Assembly: GCA_017463035.1 (NCBI GenBank) | Contig: JAFTPY010000215.1 | Location: 1 to 9,599, forward strand | Source: Lachnospiraceae bacterium | GTDB taxonomy: Bacteria > Bacillota > Clostridia > Lachnospirales > Lachnospiraceae | Length of the DNA: 9,599 bases | Direction: 5' to 3' | Shown here: positions 1-5,779 of the stretch, in pieces | How positions within the stretch are numbered: the stretch's first letter is position 1 | How the letters are laid out: every line of letters starts with the position of its first letter | Notes under the pieces: model-generated | What the model was told of the DNA's origin: nothing | The model's input: the letters and a program-made list of their open reading frames with translations, nothing else | Databases searched by the model: none | Translations under genes and position numbers: made by a program

Positions 1-57
1 ATGTCATATTAAGATAAATTGAAAAATTTGACTTCATAAACCACTGAGCTGCAGAAT

Positions 58-567
58 ATGATTGAAACAATTAAAACAATCATAAACGGTATGCGAGAGA
101 TTATTTTTAATTTACGACCGATGTCAATCGATAATCTTGGTTTAACGGTAGCAATTGATTCTTATTGTTTGCAGTTAAAGAAAAACAATGATATCGATGC
201 GGAATTTCATAATCAGACGGAAGAACCGAAATTATCTTCTATTTCTAAGATAACTTTGTATCGCATTTTGCAGGAAGCGTGTTATAATGTAATTAAGCAT
301 GCGAGTGCATCCAAAATAGATATTACCCTTTCTTGTACCGAAACCGGACTGCATTTGATAGTTCGGGATAATGGCTGTGGATTTGATACGATGAAATTGC
401 AGGAACTTTCGGATAAGACACTTTATGGATTCGGGGTATCTATGATGAGAGAAAGGGCTGTATTATTAGGCGGTACATTTCGGATAGAATCAATTATTGA
501 TGAAGGAACTACGGTTTATGTAGATATTCCGTTACAGGAGAAGGAGGATAATAGTGGGGATGATTAA
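58..567 (+). CDS. Sensor histidine kinase, C-terminal part (DegS/LiaS-type), 5' end missing or broken
   Basis: This is the catalytic end of a HisKA_3-type two-component kinase, which would phosphorylate the response regulator encoded next. The tail of the dimerisation domain is visible with its typical LRP motif (residues 19-21, followed by MSIDNLGL). The HATPase domain has an N box with E73 and N77, a G1 box DNGCG at 104-108, and a G2 box YGFG at 123-126. The phospho-accepting histidine (HD box) and any sensor domain are absent. The reading frame continues to look family-like upstream of the ATG at 58 (codons 40-57 read TTELQN, codons 13-36 read DKLKNLTS), but stop codons at 10-12 and 37-39 interrupt it. 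The ATG at 58 has no good ribosome binding site, so it is probably not a natural start. This is either a decayed gene or one affected by a deletion or frameshift. The family assignment is firm; whether the product works is doubtful. Confidence 0.75.
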   Translation: MIETIKTIINGMREIIFNLRPMSIDNLGLTVAIDSYCLQLKKNNDIDAEFHNQTEEPKLSSISKITLYRILQEACYNVIKHASASKIDITLSCTETGLHLIVRDNGCGFDTMKLQELSDKTLYGFGVSMMRERAVLLGGTFRIESIIDEGTTVYVDIPLQEKEDNSGDD

Positions 568-1210
568 TGTGATACTTGCGGATGACCATTCTATGATTCG
601 TGAAGGTTTGAAGCAGTTATTGGAATTGGACGGTGATATTAAAGTAATCGGCGAAGCCGGAACCGGCGAAGCTTGTTTAGAATTAATCGAACAGTTACAT
701 CCGGATGTTGTTTTGTTGGATATCAATATGCCGCAGATGAACGGGCTGGAGGTTTTAGAAAAGCTTCGTGAATCCGGAAGCAAGCAGAAGGTTTTGATTC
801 TTACAATTCATAATGAAGTGGAATATCTGATGCGTGCCGTCGATATCGGGGTGTCCGGTTATTTATTAAAGGATTCCGAATCTTCTGTATTAAAACGAGC
901 AATATATGATGTTTACAACGGCGAGAATTTTATTGATGCCACATTAACTCCTTTATTGAAGGAACAGAGATATTTGAAGGAGTTACAACGGGAAGCCAGA
1001 AGTAAGGACAGATTGTTATCTACCAGAGAGATTGAAGTGCTTTGCGCTTTGGCAGAAGGTTTATATAACAAAGAAATTGCATCAAAGTTGCAAATTAGTG
1101 AGAAGACTGTGAAAAATCATGTATCCAATATCTTTAAGAAAATCGGAGTAGCTGACCGAACACAGGCTGCGGTATATGCAATCAGACATAAATACGTTGA
1201 TATAAAATAA
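554..1210 (+). CDS. Response regulator, NarL/DegU-LiaR type, with LuxR-type HTH
   Basis: This is a DNA-binding response regulator, the expected partner of the upstream kinase. The receiver domain (about residues 5-120) has the acidic pair D10/D11, phosphorylation site D56 in VVLLD, switch residue T84 and the conserved K106 in GYLLKD. A LuxR-type helix-turn-helix covers about 155-212 (LSTREIEVL, then KEIASKL and KTVKNHVSNIFKK). At 218 residues it is full length. The chosen start is GTG at 554, six bases after AAGGAGG (541-547). ATG at 560 is the alternative, with a less favourable spacing of 12. The start lies inside the end of the kinase gene, so the two are translationally coupled. The regulon cannot be read from this window. 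If the kinase is dead, this regulator may be orphaned or served by another phosphodonor. Confidence 0.93.
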   Translation: MGMINVILADDHSMIREGLKQLLELDGDIKVIGEAGTGEACLELIEQLHPDVVLLDINMPQMNGLEVLEKLRESGSKQKVLILTIHNEVEYLMRAVDIGVSGYLLKDSESSVLKRAIYDVYNGENFIDATLTPLLKEQRYLKELQREARSKDRLLSTREIEVLCALAEGLYNKEIASKLQISEKTVKNHVSNIFKKIGVADRTQAAVYAIRHKYVDIK

Positions 1211-1211
1211 A

Positions 1212-1227
1212 TGTTTCACGTGAAACG
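1212..1227. promoter_or_regulatory. parS: parS site 1 (ParB binding site, 15 of 16 bases)
   Basis: TGTTTCACGTGAAACG matches the inverted-repeat parS consensus TGTTNCACGTGAAACA except for the last base (G for A). It lies two bases after the response-regulator stop codon. The CACGTG core and both arms are otherwise intact, so ParB binding is likely, perhaps slightly weaker than at site 2. Confidence 0.88.
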
Positions 1228-1250
1228 TTTTTGTGAAAGTGAAGAAGAAA

Positions 1251-1266
1251 TGTTTCACGTGAAACA
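1251..1266. promoter_or_regulatory. parS: parS site 2 (perfect ParB binding site)
   Basis: TGTTTCACGTGAAACA is a perfect 16-bp palindromic parS site. It starts 39 bp after the start of site 1 and ends 30 bp before the parA start codon. ParB would load here as a CTP-dependent clamp. Its place in the parA leader also allows an effect on parAB expression, which is inference. Confidence 0.95.
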
Positions 1267-1296
1267 TAAACTAACAATAGGAAGGAAGAATGGCTT

Positions 1297-2079
1297 ATGG
1301 GACGGGTAATTGCTGTTGCAAATCGTAAAGGTGGCGTAGGAAAAACTACGACAACAATTAATCTTTCCGCTTGTCTGGCTGAAAAAGGGAAAAAGGTCTT
1401 GGCAGTAGATGCAGATCCTCAGGGAAATATGACCAGTGGTCTGGGTGATAATAGGAAAAAATGTAAATATTCTATTTACGACTTGATTATAGGGGAATGT
1501 GAATTAAAGGATTGTCTGGCGAAAAGTGTGATGGATGGACTAACTGTACTTCCTTCAGATGAAGATTTGGCTGCAGCGGAGATTGAACTTATCGGACTGG
1601 AAAAAAAAGAATACATCCTAAAGAATTACATAGATAAGGTAAAGGATGAGTATGACTATATTGTAATTGACTGTCCGCCATCTTTGGGTACATTGACCGT
1701 AAATGCTATGACAGCTGCGGATACAGTGTTGGTTCCGATTCAGTGTGAGTATTATGCATTGGAAGGTTTATCCCAGCTTATGCATACAATCGAACTGGTT
1801 AAGAAGAGACTGAATCCTGATTTGGAGATGGAGGGTGTTGTATTTACTATGTATGATGCCCGTACCAATTTATCCTTGCAGGTAGTGGAAAATGTTCGTA
1901 AGAATTTAAAGGAGAACATCTATAAGTCCATTATTCCGCGTAATGTGAAATTGGCAGAGGCCCCGAGCCACGGACTTCCGATTGTATTATATGATTCAAA
2001 GTGTAACGGTGCAGAGGGTTATCGTGCATTGGCGGATGAAGTAATTGAACGTGATGTACGAGATTGGTATCAGTATTAA
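1297..2079 (+). CDS. parA: Chromosome-partitioning ATPase ParA/Soj
   Basis: ParA/Soj is a Walker-type ATPase that binds DNA non-specifically as an ATP dimer. It works with ParB-parS complexes in origin segregation, and in Bacillus it also influences DnaA. The deviant Walker A motif KGGVGKTTT lies at residues 11-19, with signature lysine K11 and catalytic K16. The A' motif VDADPQGN is at 37-44 and Walker B VIDCPP at 123-128. The C-terminal EAPSHGLPI (221-229) is typical of the Soj group. At 260 residues it is full length for the chromosomal type. The ATG at 1297 gives the usual MGRVIAVAN start, with a GGAAGG-type site about 11 bases upstream. An out-of-frame ATG at 1290 sits closer to that site. 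parB follows after 12 bases, and two parS sites lie just upstream. Confidence 0.97.
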   Translation: MGRVIAVANRKGGVGKTTTTINLSACLAEKGKKVLAVDADPQGNMTSGLGDNRKKCKYSIYDLIIGECELKDCLAKSVMDGLTVLPSDEDLAAAEIELIGLEKKEYILKNYIDKVKDEYDYIVIDCPPSLGTLTVNAMTAADTVLVPIQCEYYALEGLSQLMHTIELVKKRLNPDLEMEGVVFTMYDARTNLSLQVVENVRKNLKENIYKSIIPRNVKLAEAPSHGLPIVLYDSKCNGAEGYRALADEVIERDVRDWYQY

Positions 2080-2091
2080 GGAGGGTTTAAA

Positions 2092-2979
2092 ATGGCAGGA
2101 AAGAGAAAGTCCGCATTGGGTAACGGTCTGGAAGGAATGTTTGGAATAGAGGAAAGTGTAACGGAAGAAAAAAAGAGTGATGTTTCACGTGAAACATTTT
2201 TACGCCTCTCTGAAATTGAACCGAATCGTACACAGCCGAGAAGAAATTTTGACGAGGATGCTTTGCAGGAATTGGCAGATTCCATCAAGCAGTATGGAGT
2301 AATCCAGCCGATTGTAGTTCAGAAAAAGGGCAAGCGTTATGAGATTATTGCCGGAGAAAGACGCTGGAGAGCTGCAAGAAAAGCAAACCTCTTAGAGGTA
2401 CCGGTAATTATTAAGGAGTTTGCACCGGAAGATGTTTTTGCAATTGCATTAATAGAAAATATCCAGCGTGAAGATTTGAATCCGATTGAAGAAGCACAGG
2501 CCTACAGTCGTTTGATTCAGGAGCATCATTTAAAGCAGGACGAGTTAGCGGAAAAGGTAGCAAAGAACCGTGTGACCATTACCAATGCCATGCGTTTGTT
2601 GAAGCTTGACGAAAGAGTGCAGCAAATGTTGATTGATAATATGTTGACCAGCGGTCATGCCCGTGCACTTCTGGCGATTACCGATAAGGAAGAACAGCAT
2701 ACCCTTGCACTTCGAGTATTTGATGAAAAACTGAGTGTGCGTGAAACCGAGAGTTTGGTAAAGAAGGTTTTAGCCGAGAAGGATAAGAAAGATGAAGTAC
2801 CGGTGAAAAAACCGGATGAAAGTGTGATTTATCGGGATATCGAGAATCGAATGAAGGATATTTTGGGAACGAAAGTAGAAATTAAACAGAAAGCCAAGAA
2901 TAAAGGACGGATTGAAATCGAATATTATTCTATGGATGAATTAGAACGGTTGATTGAAATGATTGATCGTTTGAAGTAA
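2092..2979 (+). CDS. parB: Chromosome-partitioning protein ParB/Spo0J
   Basis: ParB/Spo0J is a CTP-dependent DNA clamp that loads at parS, spreads, and recruits SMC and ParA at the origin. The N-terminal CTPase domain has motifs TQPR (47-50), GERRWRA (88-94) and ENIQRE (122-127). The parS-recognising helix-turn-helix region lies at about 149-172, and a C-terminal dimerisation domain at about 235-295. Residues 1-15 (basic, with NGLEGMF) match the usual ParA-contacting tail. At 295 residues it is normal in length. AAGGAGGG at 2078-2085 sits six bases before the ATG and overlaps the parA stop, so translation is probably coupled. Its own coding sequence contains a perfect parS, read as DVSRET at residues 30-35, between the ParA-binding tail and the CTPase domain. 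Confidence 0.97.
   Translation: MAGKRKSALGNGLEGMFGIEESVTEEKKSDVSRETFLRLSEIEPNRTQPRRNFDEDALQELADSIKQYGVIQPIVVQKKGKRYEIIAGERRWRAARKANLLEVPVIIKEFAPEDVFAIALIENIQREDLNPIEEAQAYSRLIQEHHLKQDELAEKVAKNRVTITNAMRLLKLDERVQQMLIDNMLTSGHARALLAITDKEEQHTLALRVFDEKLSVRETESLVKKVLAEKDKKDEVPVKKPDESVIYRDIENRMKDILGTKVEIKQKAKNKGRIEIEYYSMDELERLIEMIDRLK
2181..2196. promoter_or_regulatory. parS: parS site 3 (perfect, inside parB)
   Basis: TGTTTCACGTGAAACA lies inside parB and is translated as part of DVSRET in the linker after the ParA-binding tail. All 16 bases match consensus. A parS within spo0J is also known in Bacillus subtilis, so the arrangement looks conserved. Confidence 0.95.
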
Positions 2980-2985
2980 GGAAGG
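2978..2985 (+). promoter_or_regulatory. Ribosome binding site deciding the DUF4446 start
   Basis: AAGGAAGG touches the ATG at 2986 with no spacer, but stands nine bases before the in-frame ATG at 2995. The second ATG is therefore the better start. The site overlaps the parB stop codon, pointing to coupled translation. Confidence 0.6.
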
Positions 2986-2994
2986 ATGAACAGG

Positions 2995-3531
2995 ATGAAT
3001 GATAATACGATAGTGATTGCAGGAATGCAGGAGGCGGAGGCGCTTCGCTTTTCGTTAATTCTCGGTATATCTGCAGTAGTGATGGCCTTTATTTTAGCGG
3101 TTCTTTTAATCGTATCTTTAATAAAGATTCGTAAGTTGAATAAAAAGTACGGAGCTTTTATGAAGGGAGCCAACGGGAAAGATTTGGAGTCCGCGGTTCT
3201 GACAAGATTCAGTGAAATGGATAAGATGAAAACCGATATCGAGTTTATCTTCGGTAAGTTAAACATTGCTTGCGATATGCTGTTAACCGCATACCAGAAA
3301 ATGAGTATTGTGAAGTACGATGCCTTTAAGGAAATGGGTGGAAAGCTGAGTTTTTCCATGGCATTGTTGGATGATAAGAACAGCGGTTGTATTCTGACTT
3401 CGGTTCATACAAGGGAAGGCTGCTATACTTACGTAAAAGAGATTATTAAGGGAGAGTCCTTTGTAGTTCTTTCCGAGGAAGAACGCAGAGCTCTGGATGA
3501 AGCAAAGAATAAAAGAAATTATATGGCGTAA
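2995..3531 (+). CDS. DUF4446 family membrane protein
   Basis: This is a conserved protein of unknown function commonly found beside parB in clostridia. A short N-terminal segment is followed by one strong membrane helix (about residues 20-43, counted from this start), then a basic stretch (KIRKLNKK) and a coiled-coil-like region. The C-terminal part carries the family hallmarks: YDAF, GGKLSFSMALLD, SGCILTSVHTREG, YVKEI and LSEEERRALDEA. The likely topology is a single-pass protein with its soluble domain in the cytoplasm. An upstream ATG at 2986 would add three residues but has no spacing from the ribosome binding site. It sits 15 bases after parB and 30 bases before the HD-GYP gene, so it is probably in the par operon. 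No enzymatic motif is visible, and a role in chromosome segregation or the cell envelope is only suggested by context. Confidence 0.85.
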   Translation: MNDNTIVIAGMQEAEALRFSLILGISAVVMAFILAVLLIVSLIKIRKLNKKYGAFMKGANGKDLESAVLTRFSEMDKMKTDIEFIFGKLNIACDMLLTAYQKMSIVKYDAFKEMGGKLSFSMALLDDKNSGCILTSVHTREGCYTYVKEIIKGESFVVLSEEERRALDEAKNKRNYMA

Positions 3532-3561
3532 AGCCGGAGTGGCATAAAAAGGAGAAATACA

Positions 3562-4629
3562 TTGAGAAGAATATCGATTGTGTCTGTAAAGGATGGAGAC
3601 ATTCTTGCAAGAGACCTGTTTTCTTCTTCCGGTGTAGTATTAATGTCAGAGGGGACGAGATTAAAGAAAGAATATATCGTTCGTTTATTAGAACTGGGAG
3701 TAAAACAGGTGTGTATTGTGGATGATGAAACAGAGGATGCTTCATTGTCCTGTAGCTTAGTAGAAGAGGAAATTAAAGAGCAGTGTGGTGAAATGGTGCG
3801 TAATACCATTGAAAAATATACCTATGCTGCCCATGACGAGTTAAAGGAAATCGTAAAGGTTGCGGATGAGATTATAGAAGAATTGTTAAGTGATCCGAAG
3901 GTGATGTACAGCGTCTCCTGTGTAAGAGAAAAAAGTAATGCGCTGTATCAACATTCGATGAATGTGGCGGCTCTTTCTACTTTGATTGCACTTCGGGCAA
4001 AGCTTCCGAGAAACAAAGTCAAAGAAGTAACTGTGGGAGCATTGCTTCATGATATCGGATACACGACGGTGACTTCGGATATTTCCAATCTTGACTTTGA
4101 AAATTGCGAAGAAAAAATACGGAAAGAAGTCATGTATCATGTGGTATACGGATATACTGATGTAGAGAAAAAGGATTGGGTTTCCGGTACGGTTCGGGAT
4201 ATTATACTGTGTCATCACGAGCGTATGGACGGAAGCGGATATCCTTTGCATATAAAGGGAAAACAGATTAGACAAGAAGTCCGGATTGTGGCTTTATGTG
4301 ATCAGTTTGACAGTATGATTTACGGAAATCTTATGCCGCGCTATAAAGTAAGGGATGCTATGGATTATTTAATGAGCCAGGCGGGAGTAAAGTTTGATTT
4401 CTCTTTGGTGCAACTGTTTATGGAGTCGGTAGCAGCATATCCTATCGGAATTACGGTAATTACCAATGAGGGTGATACAGCAGTGGTCGTGGGACAAAAT
4501 TATAAGTTTCCGACACGACCGGTTATTCGGTTGCTGAAAAATGCTAAGGGCGAAGCTTATGGGGAAAATGAAGAACGCGACCTGACAAAGTGTCTTACTT
4601 TGGCAATTGCGGATTCGGTGGAGTATTAG
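3562..4629 (+). CDS. HD-GYP domain protein, probable cyclic-di-GMP phosphodiesterase
   Basis: HD-GYP proteins are metal-dependent phosphodiesterases that break down cyclic-di-GMP. The N-terminal region (about 1-90) matches that usually found in clostridial HD-GYP proteins (VKDGDILARDLF, GTRLKKEYIVRLLELG). The HD-GYP domain spans about 115-290, with H131, HDIG at 163-166, H193, HHERMDGSGYP at 218-228 and D247/D250. The metal ligands and GYP signature therefore look complete. The lysine that normally follows HDIG is replaced by Tyr (HDIGY), as in some clostridial members. The C-terminal 60 or so residues (about 290-355) form the beta-rich tail seen in relatives. No membrane segment or receiver domain is seen. 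The start is TTG at 3562, seven bases after AAGGAG (3549-3554); a weak start codon may keep expression low. Its location in a par operon is notable. Confidence 0.88.
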   Translation: MRRISIVSVKDGDILARDLFSSSGVVLMSEGTRLKKEYIVRLLELGVKQVCIVDDETEDASLSCSLVEEEIKEQCGEMVRNTIEKYTYAAHDELKEIVKVADEIIEELLSDPKVMYSVSCVREKSNALYQHSMNVAALSTLIALRAKLPRNKVKEVTVGALLHDIGYTTVTSDISNLDFENCEEKIRKEVMYHVVYGYTDVEKKDWVSGTVRDIILCHHERMDGSGYPLHIKGKQIRQEVRIVALCDQFDSMIYGNLMPRYKVRDAMDYLMSQAGVKFDFSLVQLFMESVAAYPIGITVITNEGDTAVVVGQNYKFPTRPVIRLLKNAKGEAYGENEERDLTKCLTLAIADSVEY

Positions 4630-4634
4630 AAAAC

Positions 4635-4639
4635 GAGGT
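4635..4639 (+). promoter_or_regulatory. Ribosome binding site deciding the DUF3881-like start
   Basis: GAGGT lies six bases before ATG 4646. This supports starting at MHSFLKTVGF rather than at the in-frame ATG 4607, which would overlap the HD-GYP gene by 23 bases and add a 13-residue basic extension without a ribosome binding site. Confidence 0.6.
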
Positions 4640-4645
4640 AACAGA

Positions 4646-5521
4646 ATGCATAGTTTTTTAAAGACGGTAGGCTTTCGAAATCTGAAAAGCAGAAAAGATG
4701 TGGAGCAACTGGTTCGTCTTATTATTGAACAGGGCGCAGAGCGCTATTTGGCAACCATGAGCGGAAAAACAATGTTTGCTGAAATTTTGCTGGAGGTAGC
4801 GGATAATGTGGGAGTGGCATTGCGCGGTGAATACGACGAGCAAGGTAATTTTCATATGGAACACTATTTTCCGTATTTAAAAGGACAGAACATTAGTTCG
4901 AAAGAGGTTGTTTTTATCAGTAAGCGTGTGGATACGGATGCATATACCGGAATGTGTGATGATTATCGCCTGGGCGTGTCTTTGATTTTTTATTTACAAA
5001 ACGTGACGGATTATGTTTCCGGTGGTTATCCGGATGAACGGAGAGTACACCCGGTTACGTTGGCTGCATTAGCATCGGAAGGAAAAATTTTGTTACCTAC
5101 CTTATCCATGAAGGAAACACCGACGAAAGAACCGGTGGAAGCAGCCGGAAGAACGAAGCTTTTAGAGGCGGCACGCAAGGGGGATAAGGAAGCAATGGAA
5201 GCTCTTACGATTGATGATATCGATTTATATGCACAAATCAGTAATCGCCTTAAATCCGAGGATATTTATTCCATTGTGGAAACTACCTTTATTCCGTATG
5301 GGTCCGAATCGGATAATTACACGATTTTGGCAATGATAGAGTCGGTTTCGGAATGCAAAAACCGTATTACCGGGGAAGAGTTGTATTGTATGGATTTACG
5401 TTGCAATGATTTGTGTTTTCCGGTATGTATCAGTAAAAAGGATTTATACGGAGAGCCGAAGGCCGGGAGACGGTTCCGGGGAAACATCTGGATGCAGGGA
5501 ACTGTAGATTTTGAACGATAA
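4646..5521 (+). CDS. DUF3881-like conserved protein of unknown function
   Basis: From memory this resembles the lachnospiral DUF3881 family; the N-terminus MHSFLKTVGFRNL is the main clue. The protein is soluble, 291 residues long, with no signal peptide, membrane segment or catalytic motif that I recognise. A charged, probably flexible middle (about 155-190, KETPTKEPVEAAGRTKLLEAARKGDKE in part) separates an N-terminal domain from a C-terminal beta-rich domain (about 215-291). The C-terminal domain contains two Cys residues in ECKNRITGEELYC and more in the following LRCNDLCFPVC. Five cysteines within about 30 residues could form a metal site, but the family name gives no support for this. It starts 16 bases after the HD-GYP gene and is probably the last gene of the par transcript. 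No clear terminator follows it. Confidence 0.7.
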   Translation: MHSFLKTVGFRNLKSRKDVEQLVRLIIEQGAERYLATMSGKTMFAEILLEVADNVGVALRGEYDEQGNFHMEHYFPYLKGQNISSKEVVFISKRVDTDAYTGMCDDYRLGVSLIFYLQNVTDYVSGGYPDERRVHPVTLAALASEGKILLPTLSMKETPTKEPVEAAGRTKLLEAARKGDKEAMEALTIDDIDLYAQISNRLKSEDIYSIVETTFIPYGSESDNYTILAMIESVSECKNRITGEELYCMDLRCNDLCFPVCISKKDLYGEPKAGRRFRGNIWMQGTVDFER

Positions 5522-5571
5522 GGGAAGGCTTTTTATTGTACGTGAAAATCGGAGGATTTGGCCGGAAAGAG

Positions 5572-5600
5572 TTGACGAATGCTTGAAATCATAGTAAAAT
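5572..5600 (+). promoter_or_regulatory. Sigma-A promoter of the tRNA-Arg gene
   Basis: TTGACG (5572-5577), a 17-base spacer and TAAAAT (5595-5600) make a strong sigma-A-type promoter. Transcription would start near 5607, about 50 bases before the mature tRNA. Bases 5522-5571 hold nothing else recognisable. Confidence 0.8.
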
Positions 5601-5657
5601 GAATAGGTGTCAAACGAGGTGTTGTTCGGAGATTTCGGAAGAATGTCTCGATACTTT

Positions 5658-5729
5658 GTCGCTTTAGTTAAATGGATATAACAAGCCCCTCCTAAGGGCT
5701 AGTTGAGGGTTCGATTCCCCCAAGCGACG
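5658..5729 (+). tRNA. tRNA-Arg (anticodon CCU)
   Basis: A full cloverleaf can be drawn. The acceptor stem is GTCGCTT (5658-5664) with AAGCGAC (5722-5728). The D stem is GTTA/TAAC, and the anticodon stem AGCCC/GGGCT encloses loop CTCCTAA. The anticodon CCT at 5691-5693 reads AGG codons. The T loop is TTCGATT (5710-5716) and the discriminator base is G5729. CCA is not encoded and must be added by the CCA enzyme. The T stem (GAGGG 5705-5709 with CCCCC 5717-5721) has an A·C mismatch at its second pair (5706 and 5720). It has its own promoter upstream and a terminator directly downstream. Confidence 0.95.
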
Positions 5730-5731
5730 TA

Positions 5732-5762
5732 AAAAAGCCCGCGCAAATTGCGCGGGCTTTTT
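5732..5762. terminator. Bidirectional intrinsic terminator shared by tRNA-Arg and pckA
   Basis: GCCCGCGC (5737-5744) pairs perfectly with GCGCGGGC (5750-5757) around loop AAATT. A-run 5732-5736 and T-run 5758-5762 flank the stem. It begins just after the tRNA and lies 17 bases beyond the pckA stop, so it can end transcription from both directions. Confidence 0.95.
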
Positions 5763-5779
5763 GTTATTCTGATTCTAAA

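Noticed and set aside
1082..1267. Reverse-strand frame containing two FHVKH motifs
   Set aside because: The motifs are simply the parS palindromes read in antisense; the frame overlaps the response-regulator gene and has no ribosome binding site.
1290..1328. Short frame from ATG 1290 (12 codons) overlapping the parA start
   Set aside because: It is out of frame with parA and its product resembles nothing. The closer ribosome-site spacing is interesting, but MGRVIAVAN from 1297 is the conserved ParA start.
3886..4275. Long reverse-strand frame inside the HD-GYP gene
   Set aside because: It is fully covered by a gene with complete family motifs, and the antisense product shows no recognisable domain.
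5658..5729. tRNA-Arg as an attachment site for an integrated element
   Set aside because: No integrase and no repeat of the tRNA 3' end is visible; both sides are ordinary chromosomal genes.
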